From the NCBI GenBank assembly GCA_023447635.1, contig JAEXNA010000004.1:1-15659 (forward strand): a stretch of DNA of 15,659 nt. The letters are read 5' to 3'. How positions within the stretch are numbered: the stretch's first letter is position 1; each line of letters opens with the position of its first letter. Below are positions 1-7,333 of the stretch, piece after piece. The notes below the pieces were generated by a model, which did no database searches, was not told the DNA's origin, and saw only the letters and a program-made list of their open reading frames with translations. Origin of the DNA: Vulcanimicrobiota bacterium (GTDB lineage Bacteria > Vulcanimicrobiota > Xenobia > Xenobiales > JADMJV01). The position numbers were made by a program, and so were the translations under genes.

Positions 1-1
1 C

Positions 2-328
2 CCCTTCTCCTCCCCCACCGGCCCTCCCATGGGGGGCCGGTCCCCCCCCCCGGCCGTCTCCAACCCCTCTGGTCCAGGCCAGGTGATCTTCGACTGCTAC
101 GAGCGCGGTGACATCTCGCGCGAGCAGATGCAAGAGCACCTGGGGAAATGGTCGATGATCAACGCCATGAACACCCAGTCGGCCCTGGAGGCCGGAGCGC
201 ATCGACAGGCTCAGAACGCAGGGAAACCCGTCTCGCTAGAATCCAGCCTGAACCTGATGCAGCGGATCAACTCGACCAATAACCTGCAGGCCCAGCTGGG
301 AGCTCAGCTGGCCGACCAGTGTCTCTAA
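2..328 (+). CDS. Unrecognised protein, probably 5'-truncated by the window edge
   Basis: An open frame runs from the first bases of the window to TAA at 326-328. An ATG lies at 29, but the frame stays open upstream of it with the same proline/serine/glycine-rich composition, and there is no ribosome binding site before that ATG. The true start is therefore probably outside the window. The visible part is a low-complexity Pro/Gly/Ser stretch (to about position 85) followed by a polar, Gln/Asn-rich and probably helical tail ending in LADQCL. I do not recognise a family. It has no membrane segment, signal peptide or catalytic motif. The next gene lies about 100 bases downstream on the same strand and also combines low-complexity sequence with a folded domain. 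That is the only contextual hint. Confidence 0.55.
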   Translation, partial: PFSSPTGPPMGGRSPPPAVSNPSGPGQVIFDCYERGDISREQMQEHLGKWSMINAMNTQSALEAGAHRQAQNAGKPVSLESSLNLMQRINSTNNLQAQLGAQLADQCL

Positions 329-353
329 AAGCCGTGGGCACAAAAGTTAACAT

Positions 354-384
354 CTCTCCGCCGCCCGCAGCCCTCGGGTGAGAG
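354..384. other. Imperfect hairpin in the gap between the first two genes
   Basis: CTCTC (354-358) pairs with GAGAG (380-384), and inside it CCCG (364-367) pairs with CGGG (375-378). The stem is interrupted by an asymmetric internal loop. No T-run follows, so it is not a convincing intrinsic terminator. An 8-bp palindrome AGAGCTCT (381-388) overlaps its 3' side. It may be a weak terminator or a regulatory site. Chance is possible in sequence this GC-rich. Confidence 0.25.
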
Positions 385-430
385 CTCTGGTCTATTCTGT
401 CCCTAAGAAAGACGACAGAAGGACTCCACG

Positions 431-1471
431 ATGCTGCTCACCTCGCCCCTGGCCCCGCAAAACTTCTCCTGCCCCACCGCCTCCTTCGCCCCCTCCAACA
501 TGGGGACGATGTTCCTGCTGGGACTGCAGCAGCAGCTGATGACGGCGATGACCAGCCTGCTCGGCTCGCTGCTGGGCGGGGGCTCATCGGTTCCGACGAT
601 GAGCGGCGGTCTGCCCTCTTTCGGCTCGATGGGCGCTGTGGGAGCGGGCAGCGGTCTGAACGGATTTCTGGGCGGCTTCAACGGCGGTCGCGTAGCAGCC
701 GGGCGGGGGCGCCGAGGCGGGGGCGGTGGAAATTCGCCAGCGGCCGCCCCGATCAACAGCGACGACAACAGGTTCACCACTCTCAACGTCAACATCAAGA
801 GCCGCCCAGCGATGGCTCAGAACAAGGTCCTCTCGGACGTCCGCAAGGCCTCGCGCAACGCCGACCTGATCGGCTGGAACGAGATCTCGCTGGACCGCTA
901 CCGCGACGCTATCAAGTCGCTCGGCCCGGAGTGGGGTCACTTCATGCCCAAAGACGGCAAGTACAAGATCTCGAACCCTATCTCGTATCGCAAAGACGAG
1001 TGGAAGATGCTGGGCGGCGGCTACGAGAAGGCGCACGACGGCGCTTACGGTATCTGCCCCGACCGTTACATTACCTGGGCCAAGCTCAAGCACAAGGGCA
1101 GCGGCGAGAAGATCGTGCGTATCAACACTCACACCGTGGCCGGCGCGTTCAGCAAAGGTTCCAGCCACAACGCCTGGCGCCGCTCGTCCTGGAACACCCA
1201 CATGAAGAAGCTGTCGGCGATGGTCAGCCGCTTCGAAAAGCAGGGCTTCAAGGTCGTCATCGGCGGCGACTTCAACAAAGACTCTAGCAAGGTGCTGGGG
1301 AACGGGGTGGGCTACGCCAATAAGCTGAACCAGAGCACGACCGACGGCGGCTCGACCCTGGACTATCTCATGCACACCCGGGGGAACGGGCTGAAGTCGC
1401 TCAACGGCGGCGTGCTGGGCGGATTCAACTCGGACCACCATGCGGTGCGGGGCAACTACAGCCTGCGCTAG
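431..1471 (+). CDS. Endonuclease/exonuclease/phosphatase (EEP) family protein with glycine-rich N-terminus
   Basis: The C-terminal two thirds (about residues 114-346 of 346) carry the ordered motifs of the metal-dependent EEP fold (DNase I, exonuclease III, inositol phosphatase, sphingomyelinase). They are TLNVN (117-121), the metal-ligand Glu in GWNEIS (E151), INTHT (H234), GGDFN (D280, N282), LDYLM (D311) and the terminal NSDHHAV (D335, H336). All catalytic positions look intact, so it is probably an active phosphodiesterase or nuclease; the substrate cannot be read from sequence. Residues 1-110 are unusual: a Met/Leu/Gln-rich, probably helical piece (24-50), then a Gly/Ser-rich linker with basic residues. 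There is no classical signal peptide. The start is supported by AGAAGGA at 417-423, 7 bases before the ATG. If it is exported, a non-Sec route would be needed (inference). Confidence 0.85.
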   Translation: MLLTSPLAPQNFSCPTASFAPSNMGTMFLLGLQQQLMTAMTSLLGSLLGGGSSVPTMSGGLPSFGSMGAVGAGSGLNGFLGGFNGGRVAAGRGRRGGGGGNSPAAAPINSDDNRFTTLNVNIKSRPAMAQNKVLSDVRKASRNADLIGWNEISLDRYRDAIKSLGPEWGHFMPKDGKYKISNPISYRKDEWKMLGGGYEKAHDGAYGICPDRYITWAKLKHKGSGEKIVRINTHTVAGAFSKGSSHNAWRRSSWNTHMKKLSAMVSRFEKQGFKVVIGGDFNKDSSKVLGNGVGYANKLNQSTTDGGSTLDYLMHTRGNGLKSLNGGVLGGFNSDHHAVRGNYSLR

Positions 1472-1570
1472 CCTTTGGGATGGGGGGCAAGGAGCTTCTG
1501 GCATCTCGGGGCGTAAGGCCACGGACCTTAGCCTTGAGGGAAGAGATTTTCCGCTGAAGGAGCCTTCCCG

Positions 1571-2710
1571 ATGTCTCAAGAGACCGGCCGAGCACGCCTC
1601 TCCCTACGCCCCCACGACCTGGTGACCGCCGCCTTCCCGCTGGTCCTGGCGCTGCTGGGGTTCTATCTGATCCTCCGTCTGGTCTGGATCAGCTCGAGTT
1701 TTCTGGTTCTGATCTGCGCCTCGGCGCTGATGGCGCTGGCCTTGACTCGTATCGCGGTGGGGATCGAGAGCCGTCTGGGCGTGCCCCGCCGCTGGGCCGC
1801 CACCGGGCTGCTGGGCCTGCTGCTGGTCGGAGCGGTCGCCGGCGCCTACCTCGCCGGAGCGCGAGTGGTCGAGCAGTTTGCCGAGCTGGGGCAAGAGCTT
1901 CCCAAAGCTATCGACGGAATGCGCGATACGGTTTTGGCCTCGCCGGTGGGGCCTTACCTGGAAGCCGGTCTGACCCAACCCAACGGCGGCTTTCAGCCCT
2001 ACCAGGCGTTTGGCTCGATGTCGGGATGGTTCAGTTCGGTCGCGGGAGCCCTGTCTTCACTTTTCTTCTTCGTAGCCGTCACGCTGTATCTGTGCGTGCA
2101 GCCCGAGCTTTACGTGAACGGCTTCCTGAAGCTGCTGAAGGAGCCGTCGCGACAGGCCCGCGCTCGCGAGGTGCTGGAAAAGCTGTACGACCGCCTCTGG
2201 AACTTTCTGCTGGCGGCGTTTTGCGAGATGAGTATGGTCGGAGTTCTCACCGGTCTGGGGCTGTGGGCGCTGGGTATCGACTACGCTCTGGCGCTGGCTA
2301 TCACGGCGGGCGTGCTCTGCTTTATCCCGGTGGTTGGTCCGGCCCTATCATTTCTCCCGGCGCTGCTGGTGGGACTGTCTCAGGGCCCGGATGCAGCGAT
2401 CAAGGTCACCGCACTATTTGCTGGCATCCAACTGGTCGAGAGCAACCTGATCACTCCCCTGATTCAGGAACGGCTGGCGGACGTGCCGCCGGTGCTTCTG
2501 CTCTTTGCTCAGGCGGCGGCCGGAGTGGTATTCGGGCTGGTCGGGGTGGCTCTGGCGGCGCCCTCGGTGGTGGTCCTGATGGTGCTGGTCGAAGAGTTCC
2601 ATCTGCGTCCCTCCGCAGAGCCAGCCACCGAGGTGGCGGTGGGAGCCGTAGCTCCGGTGGGAGGGGTTGGAGTTCGCGGCGGACATCTGGCGGTCCAGGG
2701 CAACGGGTAG
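1571..2710 (+). CDS. AI-2E/PerM family membrane transporter
   Basis: This 379-residue multi-pass inner-membrane protein matches the AI-2E transporter family (PF01594; YdiK, PerM and TqsA-like). Hydrophobic segments lie near residues 18-58, 75-97, 157-176, 212-275 and 304-340. Family signatures are visible: GVLCFIPVVGPALSFLPALL (247-266), VESNLITPLI (289-298) and the end motif with PPVLLLFAQAAAGVVFGLVG (306-325) before a helix ending in AP. The soluble insert between segments (about 98-150) is typical. Family members export autoinducer-2 or act in Na+/H+ and osmotic homeostasis, so the substrate here is unknown. The start is well supported: GAAGGAG at 1556-1562 lies 8 bases before the ATG. The last 30 or so residues are a Gly/Val/Pro-rich tail beyond the conserved domain. 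No obvious terminator follows. Confidence 0.9.
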   Translation: MSQETGRARLSLRPHDLVTAAFPLVLALLGFYLILRLVWISSSFLVLICASALMALALTRIAVGIESRLGVPRRWAATGLLGLLLVGAVAGAYLAGARVVEQFAELGQELPKAIDGMRDTVLASPVGPYLEAGLTQPNGGFQPYQAFGSMSGWFSSVAGALSSLFFFVAVTLYLCVQPELYVNGFLKLLKEPSRQARAREVLEKLYDRLWNFLLAAFCEMSMVGVLTGLGLWALGIDYALALAITAGVLCFIPVVGPALSFLPALLVGLSQGPDAAIKVTALFAGIQLVESNLITPLIQERLADVPPVLLLFAQAAAGVVFGLVGVALAAPSVVVLMVLVEEFHLRPSAEPATEVAVGAVAPVGGVGVRGGHLAVQGNG

Positions 2711-2784
2711 AGTTCACAGATTGTTAAAGAATTCCGGTGACGTTGGTCACGGTGGGGAGGGCGGGGAAGCGGCATGATGTGGGT

Positions 2785-3042
2785 ATGGAAAATGAAAAAG
2801 ATTCGGATGCCGCTCACGTCGACATGACTCGTATCTACCAGCTTGCTCACGAAAACCTGACCCGCCTGGCGCCCTATGTTCCCGACCCCGAGGACCACTC
2901 GGAGGAAGCTCGGCACTTCCGGATGAGCTACGAGGCTCGTCGGGCCGTGCTGAAGAAGTTAGCCATCCTGATGTCGGACAAACCGTCCGGAGTCGGGGCC
3001 AACATCATCCCGATCGGCAACCCGGTCCTCTACCTGAACTAG
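2785..3042 (+). CDS. Small soluble protein of unknown function
   Basis: This encodes 85 residues, acidic at the N-terminus (MENEKDSDAAHVDM), then a predicted helical region with many Arg/His/Glu, ending in a hydrophobic NIIPIGNPVLYLN tail. I recognise no family and no membrane segment. The frame is also open from a GTG at 2737, but the 16 extra residues look like read-through of noncoding DNA. The ATG at 2785 gives a more natural N-terminus; neither start has a strong ribosome binding site. The TAG stop at 3040-3042 overlaps the AGGAG that serves the next gene. The two genes are thus almost certainly one transcriptional unit and may be translationally coupled. Confidence 0.65.
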   Translation: MENEKDSDAAHVDMTRIYQLAHENLTRLAPYVPDPEDHSEEARHFRMSYEARRAVLKKLAILMSDKPSGVGANIIPIGNPVLYLN

Positions 3043-3051
3043 GAGCGAAGC

Positions 3052-4575
3052 TTGATCCTCGAACTCGTCTGTGCCCACTGTGATAGCCTGATGGCGCCCG
3101 AGGCCAAGGCCTGCGCTCGTTGCGGCGCTCCGTCGCTCGTGGGGGTGTTACGCACGCCCGAGGCCGAAGCCGGTTACCAGCTCTACCAGGACGCCTGGCA
3201 CGGGATGGCCATTCTGTTTCCTGCTGGCTGGTCGGCCCGACCGGGGCGGGGAAGCGGGGCGGTCTTCGTCTCCGAGGGGGGCGGCGAGGAGCTCGAGCTG
3301 AACCTGCTGCCGGGAGGGCTGATGCTCTCGGCCGAGGAGTACGCGCAGCTTTTCCTGCGTTCGCTACCGGACCACCGGTCGGAAATGGCCGGGGGCTCGA
3401 CGCCGGAGTACTGTCGGGCCGTTTTCGAGGGTCCGCTCTGGTCGGGAGCGCTTTCGGTCCACCTGACAGCCCGCGGGGGCACTCTGGGAGTGGCGCGGCG
3501 TCGCCCTGGGAGTGCGTTGGACCTGGAGCCCGCTCTGGCCAGGATGCTGGCTTCTTTGTCGCCGATCCGGCCTATACCAAGGCAGTCCTGGTTGGAGCCG
3601 TCAGAGCAGAGCTTCCGCATCGAATGTCCCGTTGGTTGGGACTGTCGAGGCCGCGTCCAGCCGACGCGAGAGGGAATGCGCCAGCCGGTGGGTCACGTTT
3701 CCGCCGACCGTACCGGGCAGGTGTTCGTAGCGGTCGAAGGACAGTTTCAAAACTTCGTGCACGCCGACCCTCGCAGCGGAGGTTTTATGGGAGGGGTCCC
3801 CGGGGCGATGTTCGGCGACGTCGCCTGTCCGTTCCAGGGGCTGTGGCCGGCTGTGCAGAGCTTCTTTCTACCCCACTGGCAGAGGCAGTATCCGAGCTGT
3901 CAGCTGCTCGCTTTTCACGAAGAGCCGGAACCGGGGGAAACGGCCCGGGCCAGCGTCCATCTGCTGCTTCCTGATGATGTCGTACTGGTCTATCTGATGA
4001 TGGGGATGCCGTTCCCCTATAGCGGGATGGGAGCTCCCCGCTGGATGGGTGGCCACCTGGGATTCTATCGGGCTCCCGCCGCTCTGATGGGCAAGTTTGC
4101 TCCGATACTTCGAGGCATCGCCGACAGCTATCAGCAGCAGGCGGCCTGGAGGCAGCGGGAGCAGGGCGTGGCCGACTCGATGCACCAGGGGGCGATGGAC
4201 CACCAGAGAGGCTTGGACTTCCAACGAGCGGTCCACTCTCAGGGCTTGCACGCTGCGCGGATGAACGGTATCGCGATGGCGGGCCAGGCCAACGCCCAGA
4301 TTCACGCCAATCGGCAAGTTACGGCGGACGGGCAGGTTCAGAGTTGGCGTAGCGGTCAGGACAGCTCGGACCATATTCAGCGCGGCTCGGTTCACGGGAT
4401 CAACGAGACGGCGGACTACCTGAACTCGGGGAGCGGAGCGGTGCATACGCTCTCTCATCACTACGCGAACTACTGGGACACCGGGCGAGATCTGATCGTG
4501 GGCAGCAATCTGACCCTTCAGCCGCCGCCCGACTGGACTCCGCTGCAGCTCTGGGACGGCCCGCGCAGGGGGTAG
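3052..4575 (+). CDS. Zinc-ribbon protein of unknown function with conserved-looking C-terminal tail
   Basis: A 507-residue protein opening with a four-cysteine zinc ribbon (C7-x2-C10 and C21-x2-C24). Two similarly built stretches follow (about 40-170 and 185-355), each opening with a hydrophobic/Trp motif (FPAGWSARP; CPVGWDCRG) as in lipoprotein-like or DUF1795/PsbP-like beta sandwiches; this is a weak structural guess. Residues 356-430 are a Gln/His/Met-rich helical segment. The end (about 430-500), with GINETADYLNSGSGAVHTLS, a YANYW motif and a Trp-containing last strand, resembles a tail I recall from other uncharacterised bacterial proteins. It has no signal peptide or transmembrane helix, so it is probably cytoplasmic. 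The start is a TTG at 3052, chosen because AGGAG (3041-3045) sits 6 bases upstream, overlapping the preceding stop. No reaction can be assigned. Confidence 0.75.
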   Translation: MILELVCAHCDSLMAPEAKACARCGAPSLVGVLRTPEAEAGYQLYQDAWHGMAILFPAGWSARPGRGSGAVFVSEGGGEELELNLLPGGLMLSAEEYAQLFLRSLPDHRSEMAGGSTPEYCRAVFEGPLWSGALSVHLTARGGTLGVARRRPGSALDLEPALARMLASLSPIRPIPRQSWLEPSEQSFRIECPVGWDCRGRVQPTREGMRQPVGHVSADRTGQVFVAVEGQFQNFVHADPRSGGFMGGVPGAMFGDVACPFQGLWPAVQSFFLPHWQRQYPSCQLLAFHEEPEPGETARASVHLLLPDDVVLVYLMMGMPFPYSGMGAPRWMGGHLGFYRAPAALMGKFAPILRGIADSYQQQAAWRQREQGVADSMHQGAMDHQRGLDFQRAVHSQGLHAARMNGIAMAGQANAQIHANRQVTADGQVQSWRSGQDSSDHIQRGSVHGINETADYLNSGSGAVHTLSHHYANYWDTGRDLIVGSNLTLQPPPDWTPLQLWDGPRRG

Positions 4576-4610
4576 AGGGCGGGGATCTTGGGGCCGGGTG
4601 GCCAGGGTGA

Positions 4611-4820
4611 CCCGGGTGGCGTCACTCTATGTGGGCGTCGACGCCCACATTCGGCGAAGCCAGCGCATCTGGCCCGGGTGGCGTCGCGTGGCGTCCTGAG
4701 AAATGGGCGTCAACGCCCACATCCGGCGAAGTCAGCACGTCTGGCCAGGTAGCGTCGCGTGGCGTCCCCAGAAATGGGCGTCGACGCCCACATTCGGCGA
4801 AGCCAGCACGTCTGGCCAGG
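4611..4820 (+). repeat. Repeat cluster A: three palindrome-bearing units, 71-72 bp apart
   Basis: Three copies of the core GGGCGTCGACGCCC start at 4633, 4705 and 4776 (the middle one reads GTCAAC). The flanked form TGGGCGTCGACGCCCA is a perfect 16-bp palindrome. Each core is followed by a conserved CACATTCGGCGAAGCCAGC-type segment. CCCGGGTGGCGTC precedes the first core and recurs before the second, while GTGGCGTC precedes the third. The conservation extends across whole units, so this is a tandem array and not isolated hairpins. The same unit, reverse-complemented and diverged, forms the array at 7046-7333. It lies after the stop of the zinc-ribbon gene and contains no credible gene. Confidence 0.9.
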
Positions 4821-4994
4821 TGGAGCCGCCGAGCCCTGGCTTATCCCAAAGTATAGGCCCCCTCTGGGATCGAATCTCCATCCTCTGGATCCCTCGAAAG
4901 TGCGAAACAGGATATAAGCCCGCGACGTCCCCTCGCCCATAATGAAGTTGTTAGACAACACCAAACACTTCACCAATAGCAAGGAGACACTAAT
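4821..4994 (+). promoter_or_regulatory. Leader/promoter region of the DUF1328 gene
   Basis: This stretch is visibly more AT-rich than its surroundings and precedes an isolated small gene, so a promoter is expected here. ATCCCA (4843-4848) can pair with TGGGAT (4865-4870). A second inverted repeat, GTTGT (4947-4951) with ACAAC (4955-4959), lies 35 bases before the start codon and could be an operator or part of the 5' UTR. Candidate -10-like hexamers are TATAAG (4913-4918) and CATAAT (4938-4943), but neither has a good -35 partner, so I do not assign a promoter. Confidence 0.35.
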
Positions 4995-5159
4995 ATGTTC
5001 AGCTGGGCCCTCACCTTTTTCATCATCGCACTCATCGCCGCCGTGTTCGGATTCGGCGGTGTGGCCGGCTCCGCGATGGGTATCGCCAAGATTATTTTCT
5101 TCGGAGCCGTCATCTTGATGATTGTCGCTCTCATCACCGGACGACGCACAGCCGTGTAG
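4995..5159 (+). CDS. DUF1328 (YtjA-like) small membrane protein
   Basis: This short gene encodes 54 residues beginning MFSWALTFFIIALIAAVFGF and ending in ALITGRRTAV. It has two hydrophobic helices (about 4-22 and 29-48) joined by the GGVAGSAMGIAKIIFF segment typical of the DUF1328/YtjA family (PF07043). The length matches the family, which is usually 50-60 residues. Family members are predicted inner-membrane proteins; they are often stress-associated, with no defined biochemical role. The start is firm: AAGGAG at 4981-4986 lies 8 bases upstream of the ATG. A strong hairpin 24 bases after the stop makes this look like a monocistronic transcript. It is too short for many gene finders and could easily be missed. 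Confidence 0.9.
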   Translation: MFSWALTFFIIALIAAVFGFGGVAGSAMGIAKIIFFGAVILMIVALITGRRTAV

Positions 5160-5182
5160 CTGGAGCGCTCCCCTTCTTCCCT

Positions 5183-5212
5183 GGCCCTCGCTCTCCGAGC
5201 GGGGGCCGCTTT
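5183..5212 (+). terminator. Strong hairpin, probable rho-independent terminator of the DUF1328 gene
   Basis: GGCCCTCGCTC (5183-5193) pairs with GAGCGGGGGCC (5197-5207) in an 11-bp stem with one T-G wobble and a TCC loop. It is followed by GCTTT. The T-run is short, but the stem is very stable and sits between the DUF1328 stop and the GH13 gene. It would separate the two transcripts. Confidence 0.65.
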
Positions 5213-5263
5213 GATCCCCCCACTCCAACCCCCAAAAAGATTTTGCCGAGAGGTTCTTTCCCT

Positions 5264-7045
5264 ATGACCGTCAGCACCCTCACCCACCCGATGGGCAGTA
5301 CTCTTACCAAGAGCGGAGCGACCTTCCGGGTCTGGGCTCCTAACGCCGATGCCGTTTCCGTGATCGGAAGCTTCAACGAATGGAAGCCCGACGCTCATCC
5401 TATGCAGAAAGACGAGACCGGCCACTGGCAGACCGATATTCCGAAGGTCAAAGCTGGAGCCGAGTACCGCTATCATATTACTAACGGAGATAGGGAGTTC
5501 AGTCGCAACGACCCCTACGCTCGCGACGTGACCTCTTCGGTGGGGAACTCGCTGGTGGTCGACCCTGGGTTCGACTGGGGCGACGACGACTTCACCATGC
5601 CGCCTCTCAACGAACTAGTCGTGTACGAGCTGCATATCGGGACCTTCCACGACAGCGAGCATCAGGGACCGGGCACGTTTGATAGCGCGATCCAACGGCT
5701 GGACCATCTGAAGAAGCTCGGCATCAACTGCCTGGAGATTATGCCGATCGCCGAGTTCGCCGGAGATTTCAGCTGGGGATACAATCCCGCCCATATCTTT
5801 GCCGTCGAGAGCGCCTATGGCGGGCCCGAGGCGTTCAAGCGCTTCGTCAAGGCGGCCCATAAAGCTGGGATGGGCGTCATCCTCGACGTCGTCTACAACC
5901 ATTTTGGGCCGAGCGATCTGGATCTCTGGCAGTTCGACGGCTGGTCCGAAAACGACAAAGGCGGCATCTACTTCTACAACGACGACCGCAGTAAGACGCC
6001 CTGGGGCGACACTCGGCCAGACTATGGGCGCCCCGAGGTCCGCGCCTTTCTGAGAGACAATGCGATGATGTGGCTCGAAGAGTATCGGGTCGACGGTCTG
6101 CGCTACGACGCCACCGTGTACATTCGCAAGGCCGAACTCGACGGAGAGATTCTCGAGGACGGCTGGAAGGTTTGCCAGGCGATCAACGGCGAGGTGCGTG
6201 AACGCTTCCCCGATAAGATCCTGATTGCCGAGGACCTGCAGGACGACCCCGCCTTGACGGCCGACATCGCTCAGGGCGGCGCGGGTTTCCACGCTCAGTG
6301 GTGCTCTCGCTTCGTGCATCCTGTTCGAGAGGCCGTGAGCACCAGTGAGGACGACCACCGCTCCATGAGCGAGGTCGCCAAGGCCGTAGCGCACGATTTC
6401 AACGGCGACCCGTTCCAGCGCATCATTTACAGCGAGAGCCACGACGAGGTGGCCAACGGGAAGCAGCGGGTGGTGTCGGAGATCCAGCCCGATCAGCCTC
6501 GCGACTGGTACGCCCGCAAGCGGTCCGGCTTGGCGGCCGCGATTGTGTATACGGCTCCCGGGGTGCCTATGATCTTCCAGGGCCAGGAGTTTTTGGAGGC
6601 GGGATGGTTCGAGGACACTACTCCGGTGGATTGGGACCTGAAGGACGAGTACCCCACGGTGGTTCGGCTCTACCGCGACCTGATCGCTCTTCGTCGGGAT
6701 AAAGGCGGCCACAGCCGAGGGTTGCTGGGCTGGGGCTGCCGGGTCACCCGGGTCGATGAGGAGAAAAACGTGCTGGCTTTTCACCGATTCGAACACGGTG
6801 GAGACGGCGACGACGTGATGGTGATAGCCAACTTCTCGAACGAGGTGTTAGAGGGGTTCCGCGTGGGGCTACCTTCGGCGGGAGAGTGGCAGGAGCGGCT
6901 AAACAGCGACTGGGCGACCTACGGGAGAGACTTCAAGTCGCCCCGCGCTGGAGCGATCGAGGCGGAGGACACCGCCTGGGACGACCTGCCCGCCAGTGCC
7001 GAGCTGAGGCTGCCGGCCTACTCGGTAGTGGTTCTGACGCGCTAG
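5264..7045 (+). CDS. GH13 alpha-glucan-active enzyme with CBM48, branching-enzyme-like
   Basis: A 593-residue cytoplasmic enzyme. A CBM48 module (about 10-95; FRVWAPNADAVSVIGSFNEW) precedes an alpha-amylase-type barrel. The four GH13 regions are present: DVVYNH (region I), GLRYDA with nucleophile D282 (II), ILIAED with acid/base E323 (III) and SESHDEV with transition-state stabiliser D394 (IV). A C-terminal beta domain ends in LPAYSVVVLTR. SHDEV followed by NGK in region IV is the branching-enzyme pattern; trehalohydrolase TreZ normally has an NHDQ motif. I therefore favour a short 1,4-alpha-glucan branching-type enzyme of glycogen metabolism over TreZ, without excluding another alpha-glucan hydrolase or transferase. 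The ATG at 5264 has GAGAGG at 5248-5253. An in-frame TTG at 5243 would overlap that site and is less likely. The stop directly abuts repeat array B. Confidence 0.88.
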   Translation: MTVSTLTHPMGSTLTKSGATFRVWAPNADAVSVIGSFNEWKPDAHPMQKDETGHWQTDIPKVKAGAEYRYHITNGDREFSRNDPYARDVTSSVGNSLVVDPGFDWGDDDFTMPPLNELVVYELHIGTFHDSEHQGPGTFDSAIQRLDHLKKLGINCLEIMPIAEFAGDFSWGYNPAHIFAVESAYGGPEAFKRFVKAAHKAGMGVILDVVYNHFGPSDLDLWQFDGWSENDKGGIYFYNDDRSKTPWGDTRPDYGRPEVRAFLRDNAMMWLEEYRVDGLRYDATVYIRKAELDGEILEDGWKVCQAINGEVRERFPDKILIAEDLQDDPALTADIAQGGAGFHAQWCSRFVHPVREAVSTSEDDHRSMSEVAKAVAHDFNGDPFQRIIYSESHDEVANGKQRVVSEIQPDQPRDWYARKRSGLAAAIVYTAPGVPMIFQGQEFLEAGWFEDTTPVDWDLKDEYPTVVRLYRDLIALRRDKGGHSRGLLGWGCRVTRVDEEKNVLAFHRFEHGGDGDDVMVIANFSNEVLEGFRVGLPSAGEWQERLNSDWATYGRDFKSPRAGAIEAEDTAWDDLPASAELRLPAYSVVVLTR

Positions 7046-7333
7046 CGGGCGTTGATGCCCATTTCGAGTGACGCCACTCGGGCTAGGCGGGCTGGCTTCG
7101 CGAGATATGGGCGTTGATGCCCATTTCGAGTGACGCCACTCGGGCTAAGCGGGCTGGCTTCGCCAAATGTGGGCGTTGATGCCCATTTCGAGTGACGCCA
7201 CTCGGGCTAAACGGGCTGGCTTCGCGAGATGTGGGCGTTGATACCCATTTCGAGTGATGCCACTCGGGCTAGCCGGGCTGGCTTCACCGAATATGGGCGT
7301 TGATGCCCATTTCGGGCGACGCCACTCGGCCTA
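7046..7333 (-). repeat. Repeat array B: five 62-bp units filling a convergent intergenic gap
   Basis: The cores GGGCGTTGATGCCC start at 7047, 7109, 7171, 7233 and 7295, so the period is exactly 62 bp. Each unit holds two hairpins. One is the core with flanking A/T, reading ATGGGC...GCCCAT. The other is CGAGTG-ACGC-CACTCG, perfect at 7065-7080, 7127-7142 and 7189-7204; it has an altered loop at 7251-7266 and is degenerate at 7313-7328. A third conserved block, GGGCTA..CGGGCTGGCTTCG, links units. On the minus strand the unit contains CGAAGCCAGC after the core and GAGTGGCGTC before it, as in cluster A at 4611-4820. The array starts one base after the GH13 stop and ends inside the stop of the convergent kinase gene. 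It may act as a bidirectional terminator or a REP-like element. Confidence 0.95.

Noticed and set aside
1472..1570. Terminator after the EEP gene
   Set aside because: Only a weak TAAGG/CCTTA pairing is present, without a T-run.
584..1579. Long minus-strand open frame of about 330 codons
   Set aside because: It lies opposite the EEP gene, whose catalytic motifs are intact. The antisense translation is Arg/Ala/Val-rich with no recognisable domain, as expected from GC-rich codon bias.
4629..4942. Small proteins with repeating WASTPTFGEAS or MGVNAHIRRSQ peptides
   Set aside because: These frames are translations of the palindromic DNA repeat. They lack ribosome binding sites, change frame between units and run into the DUF1328 leader.
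5264..7045. Malto-oligosyltrehalose trehalohydrolase (TreZ)
   Set aside because: The length and CBM48-GH13 layout would fit, but region IV is SHDEV-NGK as in branching enzymes, and no treY or treS neighbour is seen.
7046..7333. CRISPR array
   Set aside because: The 62-bp period is regular, but the whole unit is conserved including the would-be spacers. No cas gene is present.
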